Shown here: piece by piece, positions 23,692-30,977 of the stretch
Layout: the number at the start of each line of letters is the position of its first letter
How positions within the stretch are numbered: position 1 is the first letter of the stretch
From: an uncultured Clostridia bacterium
GTDB lineage: Bacteria > Bacillota > Clostridia > Oscillospirales > Ruminococcaceae
Assembly (NCBI GenBank): GCA_947628655.1
Contig: CANRAS010000017.1
Coordinates: forward strand, 1-44,518
Direction of reading: 5' to 3'
Length of the DNA: 44,518 bases
Made by a program: the position numbers and the translations under genes
Notes under the pieces: generated by a model
The model's database searches: none
The model's input: only the letters and a program-made list of their open reading frames with translations
What the model was told of the DNA's origin: nothing

Positions 23692-24540
23692 TTACCCATT
23701 AATCCGCAATTTTTTCACCGCCGCAAAGTTCCCCAAGAGCAATGCGACTATCAGCGCTCCAAAATAAACGTAGGAAATCCACATAGGAAACACGGGTTCG
23801 CTCAGCGCGGGGTTGAAGTGCAGCCACGTTATCGTGTTCGCCATCGGGAACGCCCACATCGCTTTGACGTCAAGCGTGCAGGTAAGTACACCGAGAGATA
23901 CGAGCGCGAACGCGCCCGCTATCCCCGCCACTTTCATTCCCAGCAAGCGAAACAGCATTATTATCAGCGACAACAGCCACAAGTACAGTATAAGCAAAAT
24001 CGCCGTGTGAATAAGCGCGTAGGTAAAATTCATCTGGTTGTACAAGTTCGGCGGGAGGTATTCGTTCATCAGCGTGTGCGTTTCGTCGGGGAACATCGAC
24101 GCGTATTTCGTCACGGTGTCGCTCCAGCGAAACCCCCAAAAGCCTTTCGGCGCGGTCATAAGACAGCACGAGATAAGCATAAAAAACACATAGATAACGC
24201 TTATAAAAAGCGAAGAGATAATTTCTCCAAACAGCCATCTCTTTCTGCCCGCGCGCTGAATGGTGAACAGGAAGTTCCCGTCCATATTCGGGAAATCGGA
24301 TATTAAAATCAAAAACACCGACGGCAAAAACAACAGCAGTACCCCCGAATTTCCGACAGCGACAAACGCCTCGCCTGCGTTTACGGGAAGTCCCGTTTTG
24401 TCGGCGCGGGTGAACAGTTCTGTTATTACAAGATTGTAAATAATTATCATCAGCATACCGACGGTCATTATCCTAGGGTTCACAAATATTCGCCGAGCCT
24501 CCTGCACGGCTACGGAGATAAATATATTATTACGTCCCAT
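23692..24540 (-). CDS. ABC-2-like membrane protein B
   Basis: 282 residues with about six hydrophobic segments (IMTVGMLMIIIYNLVI, LLLFLPSVFLILI, IISSLFISVIYVFFMLI, LILYLWLLSLIIMLF, AGAFALVSLGVLTC, YVYFGALIVALLLG). The layout, with an extracytoplasmic loop at about 145-175, is that of ABC-2 type permeases. It overlaps the upstream membrane protein gene by 11 bp, so the two are probably translated together as a heterodimer. No ATP-binding subunit is encoded nearby. Substrate unknown. Confidence 0.7.
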   Translation of the reverse strand: MGRNNIFISVAVQEARRIFVNPRIMTVGMLMIIIYNLVITELFTRADKTGLPVNAGEAFVAVGNSGVLLLFLPSVFLILISDFPNMDGNFLFTIQRAGRKRWLFGEIISSLFISVIYVFFMLISCCLMTAPKGFWGFRWSDTVTKYASMFPDETHTLMNEYLPPNLYNQMNFTYALIHTAILLILYLWLLSLIIMLFRLLGMKVAGIAGAFALVSLGVLTCTLDVKAMWAFPMANTITWLHFNPALSEPVFPMWISYVYFGALIVALLLGNFAAVKKLRING

Positions 24541-25423
24541 TTTTCAGCCTCCGTATCCGCAGTATGCAAAACAGCGCCGCCGTTATCAAGAGAAACGCGC
24601 CGTTTATTATAATTATAGCAGTTACGTTTTGCGAGTAATTCAGAATTGAATTAATGCCGTCGGGGTGGATCGTATTCGCAAAAGCTAAGAGTTTTTCGTT
24701 TACCGTGAACGGGTCCTGCGTTGCTTTTACGCCGAGCATCATCGAAAACTGCCCCAGCGCGTACTTTAGGAAAAACGGCGTGCAGATTGTCACATACTTG
24801 TTTTGCGAGAAAACGCAAAGCACCATTGCTCCCGCAGAACATACCATTCCGTAAACGAACGTTTCGATAAGCCCCGCAATAATACAAAGCCCTGTCCCGC
24901 CAACGCCGAATATTTTCGACATCGCCGTGCCTTGCCAAAACGTATACTCTATAAACTGCGCCGACATTTCCGCGGGATACGCCGACAGCGGCGGGAACAT
25001 AACCGCGCACAAAAGCGCGAACAGAGCGAACCCCAACATCAGCGTAAGCCCGCCCGCAAGCAGGAAAAACGCGCACGCGCCTATAGTACACTTCACAATT
25101 CCCGCGCGGGGGAGCGTAAACAGGCTCACTCGGCTTTTTTGTTCATCGACAAATATCGTAACGCTTGCAAGCGTCGTGACGACAGGCACGAACATACTTA
25201 TCCAGTTGCCGAAACCCGCTTTGAACACGGCGTATGAATTAAGCGAAACATCGCCGAGCATTGCCGCTTTCGAGTATTGCGCGAACATTTCGATTATCGT
25301 TTTAGTACCCGTTTCGCGGTCGTTATAAACTCCAGAGAACATACATATAACCGCGGTCGCGAGGATAGAACACCAGAATGTTGGCGAGGTGAAAAGTTTT
25401 TTGAAACAGTTGACAAAGTACAA
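24530..25423 (-). CDS. ABC-2-like membrane protein A
   Basis: 297 residues with about six transmembrane segments (SILATAVICMFSGV, SMFVPVVTTLASVTIF, CAFFLLAGGLTLMLGFALFAL, GLCIIAGLIETFVYGMV, AIIIINGAFLLITAALFCIL) and an EQKSRVSLFTLPRAGI loop, as seen in ABC-2 permeases. The start codon is TTG at 25423, chosen because GGAGGG sits 8 nt upstream. The next gene overlaps by 11 bp and encodes a similar membrane protein. No ATPase gene is adjacent; either it lies elsewhere or the pair works with a shared one. Confidence 0.7.
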   Translation of the reverse strand: MYFVNCFKKLFTSPTFWCSILATAVICMFSGVYNDRETGTKTIIEMFAQYSKAAMLGDVSLNSYAVFKAGFGNWISMFVPVVTTLASVTIFVDEQKSRVSLFTLPRAGIVKCTIGACAFFLLAGGLTLMLGFALFALLCAVMFPPLSAYPAEMSAQFIEYTFWQGTAMSKIFGVGGTGLCIIAGLIETFVYGMVCSAGAMVLCVFSQNKYVTICTPFFLKYALGQFSMMLGVKATQDPFTVNEKLLAFANTIHPDGINSILNYSQNVTAIIIINGAFLLITAALFCILRIRRLKNGT

Positions 25424-25529
25424 TTGTATTGCCCTCCTAGTTGTTAGAGAATAGTTGTTAGTAGTTAGTTTTAAAGCGCGCGCTGTTTCCCCGCCGCAGG
25501 CGGGGAGGACGCTTTTGTATTTGCCCGCT

Positions 25530-26924
25530 TTATTGCGTATCGTAAACCGTTTCCCAGTCGGTTTTATAATAAAACATCACCTTGCCCGTGACGGCGTTTA
25601 CATATACTACATATTTATAATTATCCGTTGTGTTGTGACATCTGAATTTCCATACGGGAGTTGCTCCGTATTTTCTGTTGCTGTTGCTGTCGCTGTCCTC
25701 TAACGGATACATTCCCGAATAGAGCAGTTCCACTCTTGAAAGCTGTAAATCCATTCCCGCGCCGAAAGACTGCGAGAACACGTTTATAACCTCGTCCAGA
25801 GGAATTACGCTGTCTATTTCGTAGTTTTCTTCTGCGGTATATTCCCCCATGCCCCCAGCCAGCGATTCCAGTTTGTCGCTTTGTAACATTACCGCATTTG
25901 TGGGGAAAACTTTGTAGTCATAGTCGTAGGTTTGCTTTTCGTAATAACTCATACCGAAATCGTCGGGACTTTCATAAGTGTCAAAAATAACGCCCTCATA
26001 TGACGGCGCCATCGTATAGGAAAAACAATATTTTCCGTTGTTTGTATCAAGAACCTTGACTTGATAAACGTCGGGCTGTAAAGAACCGCCCCAACTGTAC
26101 TCGTTTTCGGAAACAATTTTCTTTACAGCGTCGCACCCCTCTTTTATTGACATTTCCTTGTCGGCAAGCTGATAGGAGTCGGAAGAATTGACATCGAGGT
26201 AATTCCTTGTTATTTCAAAAAACTGCGGGGCGAATGTAAGCGCGACGTAATTTTTCGGAAAGTCGGGCGAAAGGCTTCTCATTGCATCATGATTTAATCC
26301 GTTAACGCCTGGACTCCACGAAAGCATATCAAGATAAGCTCTGTCGGTAAGTACCATGAGGTCGCTTATGCCCTGTTCGCCGCTTTTCAGTTGGTCAATA
26401 TAGTCGCAAACGGGGCGTTTTTCATGGTCATCAAGGTCATCTGAATAAAAATAATACAACTCGTCCTTGTCCTCTTCGGAATAAATATCCGAAAATTCTT
26501 TGTTAAAAACTTTGTCGAATTTTTCGTACAGGGTGTTAAAGTCATATTTCGCGGGGGGCGTAAGCGTGAGATTATAAAGCACGTCGGCATCGGGAATTTT
26601 CACCGTGAAATCATCGGTTGTGTGAACGTTTTTGTATTCCGTTGATTTGACGGTGTTAATTTGGTTGTCCAAATCTCCGCGCATTTCGGAAATCTTCTGA
26701 ATTTTTTCATACGGCGTCGGAGGTTCGGCGGGGTCTGTATCGCTTGTTGCGGAGGTTTGTTCGCTTGTCGTTGAGTTGTCGGACGAAACAGCGGAAACCG
26801 CCGAACTCTCGCCCGAAGAACCGTCGCTTGTCAAAGAACTTTCTCCGTCCAAAGAATTGCTCTTTTGACAGCCCGAAAGTATTATAACGGATAAAAGACA
26901 AATAGTTGCAAGTGTTTTTTTCAT
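25530..26924 (-). CDS. Ser/Thr-rich lipoprotein, copy 1
   Basis: 464 residues. A lipoprotein signal (MKKTLATICLLSVIILSGC) places the lipidated Cys at residue 19. A Ser/Thr/Asp-rich linker (about 23-70) leads to a globular extracytoplasmic domain that I do not recognise. It ends with WKFRCHNTTDNYKYVVYVN and TGKVMFYYKTDWETVYDTQ, which recall PepSY/YpeB-like beta-strand segments, but the match is weak. It is a close paralogue of 27678-29048; sequence is near-identical at both ends and more diverged in the middle. It lies 87 bp downstream of a small secreted protein gene, with a strong hairpin (26951-26988) between. Confidence 0.75.
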   Translation of the reverse strand: MKKTLATICLLSVIILSGCQKSNSLDGESSLTSDGSSGESSAVSAVSSDNSTTSEQTSATSDTDPAEPPTPYEKIQKISEMRGDLDNQINTVKSTEYKNVHTTDDFTVKIPDADVLYNLTLTPPAKYDFNTLYEKFDKVFNKEFSDIYSEEDKDELYYFYSDDLDDHEKRPVCDYIDQLKSGEQGISDLMVLTDRAYLDMLSWSPGVNGLNHDAMRSLSPDFPKNYVALTFAPQFFEITRNYLDVNSSDSYQLADKEMSIKEGCDAVKKIVSENEYSWGGSLQPDVYQVKVLDTNNGKYCFSYTMAPSYEGVIFDTYESPDDFGMSYYEKQTYDYDYKVFPTNAVMLQSDKLESLAGGMGEYTAEENYEIDSVIPLDEVINVFSQSFGAGMDLQLSRVELLYSGMYPLEDSDSNSNRKYGATPVWKFRCHNTTDNYKYVVYVNAVTGKVMFYYKTDWETVYDTQ

Positions 26925-26950
26925 AATGATTGTTCTCCTTTTCTAAATTG

Positions 26951-26988
26951 CCGACAGTTACGCGCAGTTAAGCGCGCGTAACTGTCGG
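26951..26988. promoter_or_regulatory. Intercistronic hairpin, copy 1
   Basis: A 14-bp perfect stem (26951-26964 with 26975-26988) and 10-nt loop lie between the secreted-protein gene and the lipoprotein gene. No T-run follows on the minus strand. It may protect the upstream message end or attenuate the lipoprotein. Confidence 0.6.
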
Positions 26989-27011
26989 TATATTGTGTTG
27001 TTTTTTATGGA

Positions 27012-27425
27012 TTATGGGTTGATATTAAATCCAACCGTTCCACTTGCTTGGCAGGAAGTCTCACTTCTGCCAATAAAATGAAATACAACCAGTTTTTCAT
27101 CGTCTATCGGTTCTGGATATTTAACTGACGAGTAACCTGTTGAGGTTATATTATAATCTGTCATTCCGTTAGCGGTCACCATAACTCTTCTGTCATTGCC
27201 GCCTTGAATAGTTGAGCAATAAGTCATATAACCGCCGCTATAATAATTAAGGTCGCGAGTAACGCTAGGTTCAAGTCCGGGTGTTCCGCTTGGTGCGCCG
27301 TTCACGGAGTAGACGTGCCATGACTTATCGGCAATATATGCGCTTGCAGTACCGCATAAAGCCCCAAAAGAAACCACGGCAGCCATTGCCAATGCAGAAA
27401 TCCTTTTGAATGTTTTCTTTACCAT
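27012..27425 (-). CDS. Small secreted protein, copy 1
   Basis: 137 residues. A classical signal peptide (MVKKTFKRISALAMAAVV, cleavage likely after TASA) releases a mature protein of about 108 residues with two Cys (YCSTIQGG and SETSCQASG) that could form one disulfide. Conserved blocks SWHVYSVNGAPSGTPGLEPS and IQGGNDRRVMVTA are shared with the paralogue at 29136-29543, while the segments after GLEPS and after SSVK differ. I do not recognise the family. AGGAGGT lies 8 nt before the ATG. The promoter, leader and 99 bp of ppa sequence upstream are identical to those of copy 2. Confidence 0.75.
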   Translation of the reverse strand: MVKKTFKRISALAMAAVVSFGALCGTASAYIADKSWHVYSVNGAPSGTPGLEPSVTRDLNYYSGGYMTYCSTIQGGNDRRVMVTANGMTDYNITSTGYSSVKYPEPIDDEKLVVFHFIGRSETSCQASGTVGFNINP

Positions 27426-27526
27426 AATAACCTACCTCCTAATAGTTTTTCTGGGAATTACCCCATAATTGTACCGGCAAAAGGAAGATTTAAATAATAT
27501 GTAAAATTCCATTTACCATTATAAAG

Positions 27527-27555
27527 ATTATATCACACTTTCTGTAAATTGTCAA
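27527..27555 (-). promoter_or_regulatory. Promoter of secreted protein copy 1
   Basis: Minus strand TTGACA (27550-27555), 17 nt, TATAAT (27527-27532). It is identical to the promoter of copy 2 and lies partly inside the ppa 3' fossil. Confidence 0.85.
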
Positions 27556-27631
27556 TAGAATTTCCATAAATTTCTATGTAATTCGCGATACATTGTTTGA
27601 TAACTTTTATCGCGTTGTCCCGCCCTTGAAT
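27533..27631 (-). pseudogene. Fossil of the ppa 3' end
   Basis: These 99 bases are identical to 29651-29749, the last 33 codons and stop of ppa, at a constant offset of 2118. Homology stops abruptly at 27631. The fragment marks the right end of a tandem duplication and persists as the upstream region of secreted-protein copy 1. Confidence 0.9.
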
Positions 27632-27677
27632 ATTGTATTTGAGTTAAGGCGCTGACGCACTCAGTATATTGCGACCA

Positions 27678-29048
27678 TTACTGCGTATCGTAAACCGTTT
27701 CCCAGTCGGTTTTATAATAAAATACCACCTTGCCCGTGACGGCGTTTACATATACTACATATTTGAAATTATCCGTTGTGTTGTAACATCTGAATTTCCA
27801 TACGGGAGTTGCGCCGTAATTCGTTCTGCTGTCGTCCAGAGGATACATTCCCGAATAGAGCAGTTCCACTCTTGAAAGCTGTAAATCCATTCCCGCGCCG
27901 AAAGACTGCGAGAACACGTTTACAACCTCGTCCAGAGGAATTACGCTGTCTATTTCGTAGTTTTTTGTTGCGGTATATTCCTTTTTGCCCACAGTCAGCG
28001 ATTCCAGCTTGTCGCTTTGCAGCATAAATGCAATTGTCGGAAAAACATCGTAGTCATAGTCGTAGGTTTTCATTTCGGAATAACTCATACCGAAGTCGTC
28101 GGGGCTTTCATAAGTGTCAAAAATAACGCCCTCATATGACGGCGCCATCGTATAAGAAAAACCGTAATTTCCGTTGTTCAAATCAAGCACCTTGACTTGA
28201 TAAACATCGGGCTGTAAAGAACCGCCCCAACTGTACTCGTTTTCGGAAATGATTTTCTTTACAGCGTCGCACCCCTCTTTTATCGACATTTCTTTGTTAG
28301 AAAGAAAATATTTATCATCTGAATTAACATCGAGGTAATTCTTTGTTACTTCAAAATATTCTGGGGCGAATGTAAGCGAAACGTAATTTTTCGGAAAGTC
28401 GGGGGAAAGACTTCGCATTGTATCATGATTTATTCCGTAAACACCTGTATAATCATAGTGAATATCAAGATAAGCTCTGTCGGTTTCTACCACAAGTTCG
28501 CTGAAACTCTGCTCACCGCTTTTCAGCTTGTCAATATAGTCTTTAACGGGATATTTTACGCTATTATAATAAAAATAATACAGTTCGTCCTTGTCCTCCT
28601 CAGAATATATATCCGAAAATTCCTTGTCAAAAACCCTGTCGAATTTTTCGTACAGGGTGTTAAAGTCATATTCAGCGGGGGTCGTAAGCGTAAGGTTATA
28701 AAGCACATCGGTGTCGGGAATTTTAACCGTGAAATCATCGGTTGTGTGAACGTTTTTGTATTCCGTTGATTTGACGGTGTTTATTTGGTTGTCCAAATCT
28801 CCGCGCAGTTCGGAAATCTTCTGAATTTTTTCATACGGCGCAGGAGGTTCGGCGGGGTCTGTATCGCTTGTTGCGGAGGTTTGTTCGCTTGTCGCGGAGT
28901 TGTCGGACGAAACGGAGGAAACCGCCGAACTCTCGCCCGAAGAACCGTCGCTTGTCAAAGAACTTTCTCCGTCCAAAGAATTGCTCTTTTGACAGCCCGA
29001 AAGTATTATAACGGATAAAAGACAAATAATTGCAAGTGTTTTTTTCAT
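27678..29048 (-). CDS. Ser/Thr-rich lipoprotein, copy 2
   Basis: 456 residues, paralogue of 25530-26924. The same lipobox (LSGC) and Ser/Thr linker are present, then the same unrecognised domain. The N-terminal 120 residues and the last 150 or so are very similar, while the region around residues 160-230 and a short stretch near the C terminus differ, with small indels accounting for the 8-residue length difference. It lies 87 bp downstream of its own secreted-protein partner. Duplicated, co-ordered pairs suggest the two products act together at the cell surface. Confidence 0.75.
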   Translation of the reverse strand: MKKTLAIICLLSVIILSGCQKSNSLDGESSLTSDGSSGESSAVSSVSSDNSATSEQTSATSDTDPAEPPAPYEKIQKISELRGDLDNQINTVKSTEYKNVHTTDDFTVKIPDTDVLYNLTLTTPAEYDFNTLYEKFDRVFDKEFSDIYSEEDKDELYYFYYNSVKYPVKDYIDKLKSGEQSFSELVVETDRAYLDIHYDYTGVYGINHDTMRSLSPDFPKNYVSLTFAPEYFEVTKNYLDVNSDDKYFLSNKEMSIKEGCDAVKKIISENEYSWGGSLQPDVYQVKVLDLNNGNYGFSYTMAPSYEGVIFDTYESPDDFGMSYSEMKTYDYDYDVFPTIAFMLQSDKLESLTVGKKEYTATKNYEIDSVIPLDEVVNVFSQSFGAGMDLQLSRVELLYSGMYPLDDSRTNYGATPVWKFRCYNTTDNFKYVVYVNAVTGKVVFYYKTDWETVYDTQ

Positions 29049-29075
29049 AATGATTGTTCTCCTTTTCTAAATTGC

Positions 29076-29109
29076 CGACGGTTACGCGCAGTTAAGCGCG
29101 TAACTATCG
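29076..29109. promoter_or_regulatory. Intercistronic hairpin, copy 2
   Basis: Counterpart of 26951-26988. CGACGGTTACGCG (29076-29088) pairs with CGCGTAACTATCG (29097-29109) except for one wobble and one mismatch. It is less perfect than copy 1, so the hairpin is kept but not strictly. Confidence 0.5.
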
Positions 29110-29135
29110 ACGTATTGAGTTAATTACTTAATGGA

Positions 29136-29543
29136 TTAAGGGTTTCTGTTGTACCCAATCGTTCCGCTTGCTTGGCAGGAGGTTTCGCTTCTACCAATAA
29201 AATGGAATATAACATCATAGCCTGTTGGATTTGCTTGCTTAACGGACGAATAACCTGTTGTAGATATATAATAATCCGTCATTCCGTCAGCGGTCACCAT
29301 AACTCTTCTGTCATTGCCGCCTTGAATTGATGAGCAATAGGTAATATAACCGCCGCCATAACTAGGGAATGTGCAAGTGTGGCTAGGTTCAAGTCCAGGC
29401 GTTCCGCTTGGCGCGCCATTCACGGAATAGACGTGCCATGAGTCTGCAACAAGATATGCGCTTGCAGAACTGCATAAAGCCCCAAAAGAAACCACGGCAG
29501 CCATTGCCAATGCAGAAATCCTTTTGATTGTTTTCTTTACCAT
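29136..29543 (-). CDS. Small secreted protein, copy 2
   Basis: 135 residues, paralogue of 27012-27425, with the same signal peptide and the same conserved blocks. It has a third Cys in the mature part (HTCTF) that copy 1 lacks. Variable segments are residues 55-65 and the part after SSVK. Function unknown. The promoter overlaps the end of ppa, with the -35 box inside the ppa coding region, so this gene is independently transcribed just behind ppa. AGGAGGT precedes the ATG. Confidence 0.75.
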   Translation of the reverse strand: MVKKTIKRISALAMAAVVSFGALCSSASAYLVADSWHVYSVNGAPSGTPGLEPSHTCTFPSYGGGYITYCSSIQGGNDRRVMVTADGMTDYYISTTGYSSVKQANPTGYDVIFHFIGRSETSCQASGTIGYNRNP

Positions 29544-29644
29544 AATAACCTACCTCCTAATAGTTTTTCTGGGAATTACCCCATAATTGTACCGGCAAAA
29601 GGAAGATTTAAATAATATGTAAAATTCCATTTACCATTATAAAG

Positions 29645-29673
29645 ATTATATCACACTTTCTGTAAATTGTCAA
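29645..29673 (-). promoter_or_regulatory. Promoter of secreted protein copy 2, inside ppa
   Basis: Minus strand TTGACA (29668-29673), 17 nt, TATAAT (29645-29650). The ppa stop codon is at 29651-29653, so the -35 box and spacer are coding sequence of ppa. Confidence 0.85.
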
Positions 29674-30205
29674 TAGAATTTCCATAAATTTCTATGTAAT
29701 TCGCGATACATTGTTTGATAACTTTTATCGCGTTGTCCCGCCCTTGAATTTCGTCAACGGCGGTTTCTTTGCCCTCCAACTGCTTGTACACGGAAAAGAA
29801 GTGCCGCATTTCCTCGAAAATATGCGACGGCAAAGCCTCAATCCCGCGGTAAGCGTTGTAGTTCGGGTCCTCAAACGGAATGGCGATTATTTTCTCGTCG
29901 TTCTTGCCGTTATCAAGCATTGTGATTACGCCTATAGGATAACAGCGCACTTCAACAAGCGGGTCTATAGGCTCGTTGCAGAGAATAAGCACGTCGAGCG
30001 GGTCGCCGTCGTCCGCGAGAGTGCGCGGTATAAAGCCGTAATTCGCGGGGTAGTGCGTCGAGGTGTAGAGTATCCTGTCAAGGATAATAAATCCCGTCTG
30101 CTTGTCGAGTTCGTACTTTTTCTTACTTCCGCGCTCTATCTCCACCACGGCGATAAAGTCCTCGGGCGTAATCCTTTCGGGCGCAATATCGTGCAAAATG
30201 TTCAT
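29651..30205 (-). CDS. ppa: Inorganic pyrophosphatase, family I
   Basis: 184 residues. It hydrolyses pyrophosphate to phosphate in the cytosol. Family I signatures: EIERGSKKKYELDK, YPANYGFIPRT, and the metal-binding DDGDPLDVLIL with its three Asp, then the D-x-K-region GKNDEKI. The C-terminal helix (HFFSVYKQLEGKE, then a basic end) is complete. GGAGGAGG lies upstream of the ATG, and a promoter is present at 30237-30265. The last 33 codons double as promoter DNA for the next gene and were copied in the downstream duplication. Confidence 0.95.
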   Translation of the reverse strand: MNILHDIAPERITPEDFIAVVEIERGSKKKYELDKQTGFIILDRILYTSTHYPANYGFIPRTLADDGDPLDVLILCNEPIDPLVEVRCYPIGVITMLDNGKNDEKIIAIPFEDPNYNAYRGIEALPSHIFEEMRHFFSVYKQLEGKETAVDEIQGRDNAIKVIKQCIANYIEIYGNSIDNLQKV

Positions 30206-30236
30206 TGTAATTCCTCCTCCGTGAGTTTATAGTTTT

Positions 30237-30265
30237 ATTATACTACATTTATTTGAAAATTGCAA
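30237..30265 (-). promoter_or_regulatory. ppa promoter
   Basis: Minus strand TTGCAA (30260-30265), 17 nt, TATAAT (30237-30242). Confidence 0.75.
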
Positions 30266-30275
30266 GAGGGGATTG

Positions 30276-30420
30276 AGTTATTAGAGAATAGTTGTTAGTT
30301 ATTAGTTTTGGTGCGCACTTCGTGCGCGGATTAGATTGTCTTTAAGTCAATGCGTTGACGCGCGGAGGAAAAGAGTTAAAACGCGTTCGCCTGCCGTTTT
30401 TTAAGAAACTTCGACTTTTT
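30276..30420. repeat. Partial intergenic repeat between ppa and metK promoters
   Basis: TTAGAGAATAGTTGTTAG arm, a GTGCGCACTTCGTGCGC hairpin and AGATTGTCTTTAAGTCAATG. There is no closing GACAATCT arm, so this looks like a half element. No gene is seen. Confidence 0.65.
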
Positions 30421-30432
30421 TTACAAAACCCC

Positions 30433-30461
30433 TTGACAAATAAGTCATAATATGCTATACT
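30433..30461 (+). promoter_or_regulatory. metK promoter
   Basis: TTGACA (30433-30438), 17 nt, TATACT (30456-30461). The metK ATG is about 510 nt downstream, so the transcript has a long leader holding the riboswitch. Confidence 0.85.
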
Positions 30462-30550
30462 TTATCCGTACCCGCGAACAGGGGATTATCCCGTCTGTTT
30501 GCGGACAATAACCCAAAAATGTAAAATGCCTTATCAAGAGTGACATTGGC

Positions 30551-30770
30551 GGGTAGTAACTAGAAATTAAAGTTGCGCCACCCATTATAAGAAATGAAAC
30601 TATCCACACGCGCCTATGTGGCGCAACTTTCGTTATTAGTTATTAGTTATTAGTTTTTGTGCGCGCTGCGCGCGCAGATTAGATTGTCTTTGAACCGATA
30701 AGTTTACACACTAGGCAAAAGCCACGTTCAATACTAACTACTAACAACTATTCTCTAGCCACTATCCGCC
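30551..30770. mobile_element. MITE-like element inserted in the riboswitch P2 region
   Basis: Interrupts the S-box between GACATTGG and CGGGACTG. The ends are complementary: GGCGGGTAGT/ACTATCCGCC plus CTAG/CTAG, nearly continuous over 16 positions (two mismatches, one wobble). Inside are the 62-bp mini-element (30569-30630), a GTGCGCGC/GCGCGCGC hairpin, AGATTGTC, and a CTAACTACTAACAACTATTC arm, all shared with other intergenic elements. CGGG occurs on both sides and could be a short target duplication. No transposase is encoded. Confidence 0.75.
30569..30630. repeat. 62-bp mini inverted-repeat element, copy 2
   Basis: The same 11-bp ends as copy 1 at 3508-3569 and the same 62-bp length. It is nested within the riboswitch insertion. 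Confidence 0.8.
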
Positions 30771-30915
30771 CGGGACTGCGCCCTATGATGTCCGGCAACC
30801 TATCGGCGTTCGGTAATGTATTACCTGCTATTCGCCGAAAAGGTGCTACTTCCTGCGGGGAATTTTGTATTGCAAAATTCCGCCGAGAGATAAGGAGTGA
30901 ACGGAAAACATTGCC

Positions 30916-30945
30916 TGCTCGCTCCTTACAGAGCGAGCATTTTGC
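30916..30945 (+). terminator. Riboswitch-controlled terminator before metK
   Basis: TGCTCGCTC (30916-30924) pairs with GAGCGAGCA (30931-30939), loop of 6, followed by TTTT. The T-run is short. Its 5' arm can instead pair with 30891-30900. Confidence 0.7.
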
Positions 30946-30977
30946 GTTAGAAAACCATTTGTGAAAGGAAATGTAAA

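Larger units (their letters stand above)
30530..30939 (+). ncRNA. SAM-I (S-box) riboswitch with an internal insertion
   Basis: P1 pairs CTTATC (30530-30535) with GATAAG (30889-30894). Core motifs are present: ATCAAGAG at 5', CGGGACTGCGCCC and TGATGTCCGGCAACC (30771-30800), P3 with CGGCG/CGCCG, GGTGCTACTTCCTGC (30842-30856), a P4 stem (GCGGGGAATTTTG/CAAAATTCCGC) and CGAGAGATAAG. Expression platform: a 9-bp terminator stem (30916-30924/30931-30939) followed by TTTT. A competing antiterminator is possible, since TAAGGAGTGA (30891-30900) pairs with TCGCTCCTTA (30919-30928) and uses the 3' strand of P1. SAM binding would favour P1 and termination. About 220 nt of repeat DNA (30551-30770) splits the P2 region, so the aptamer spans 365 nt. 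Confidence 0.85.
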
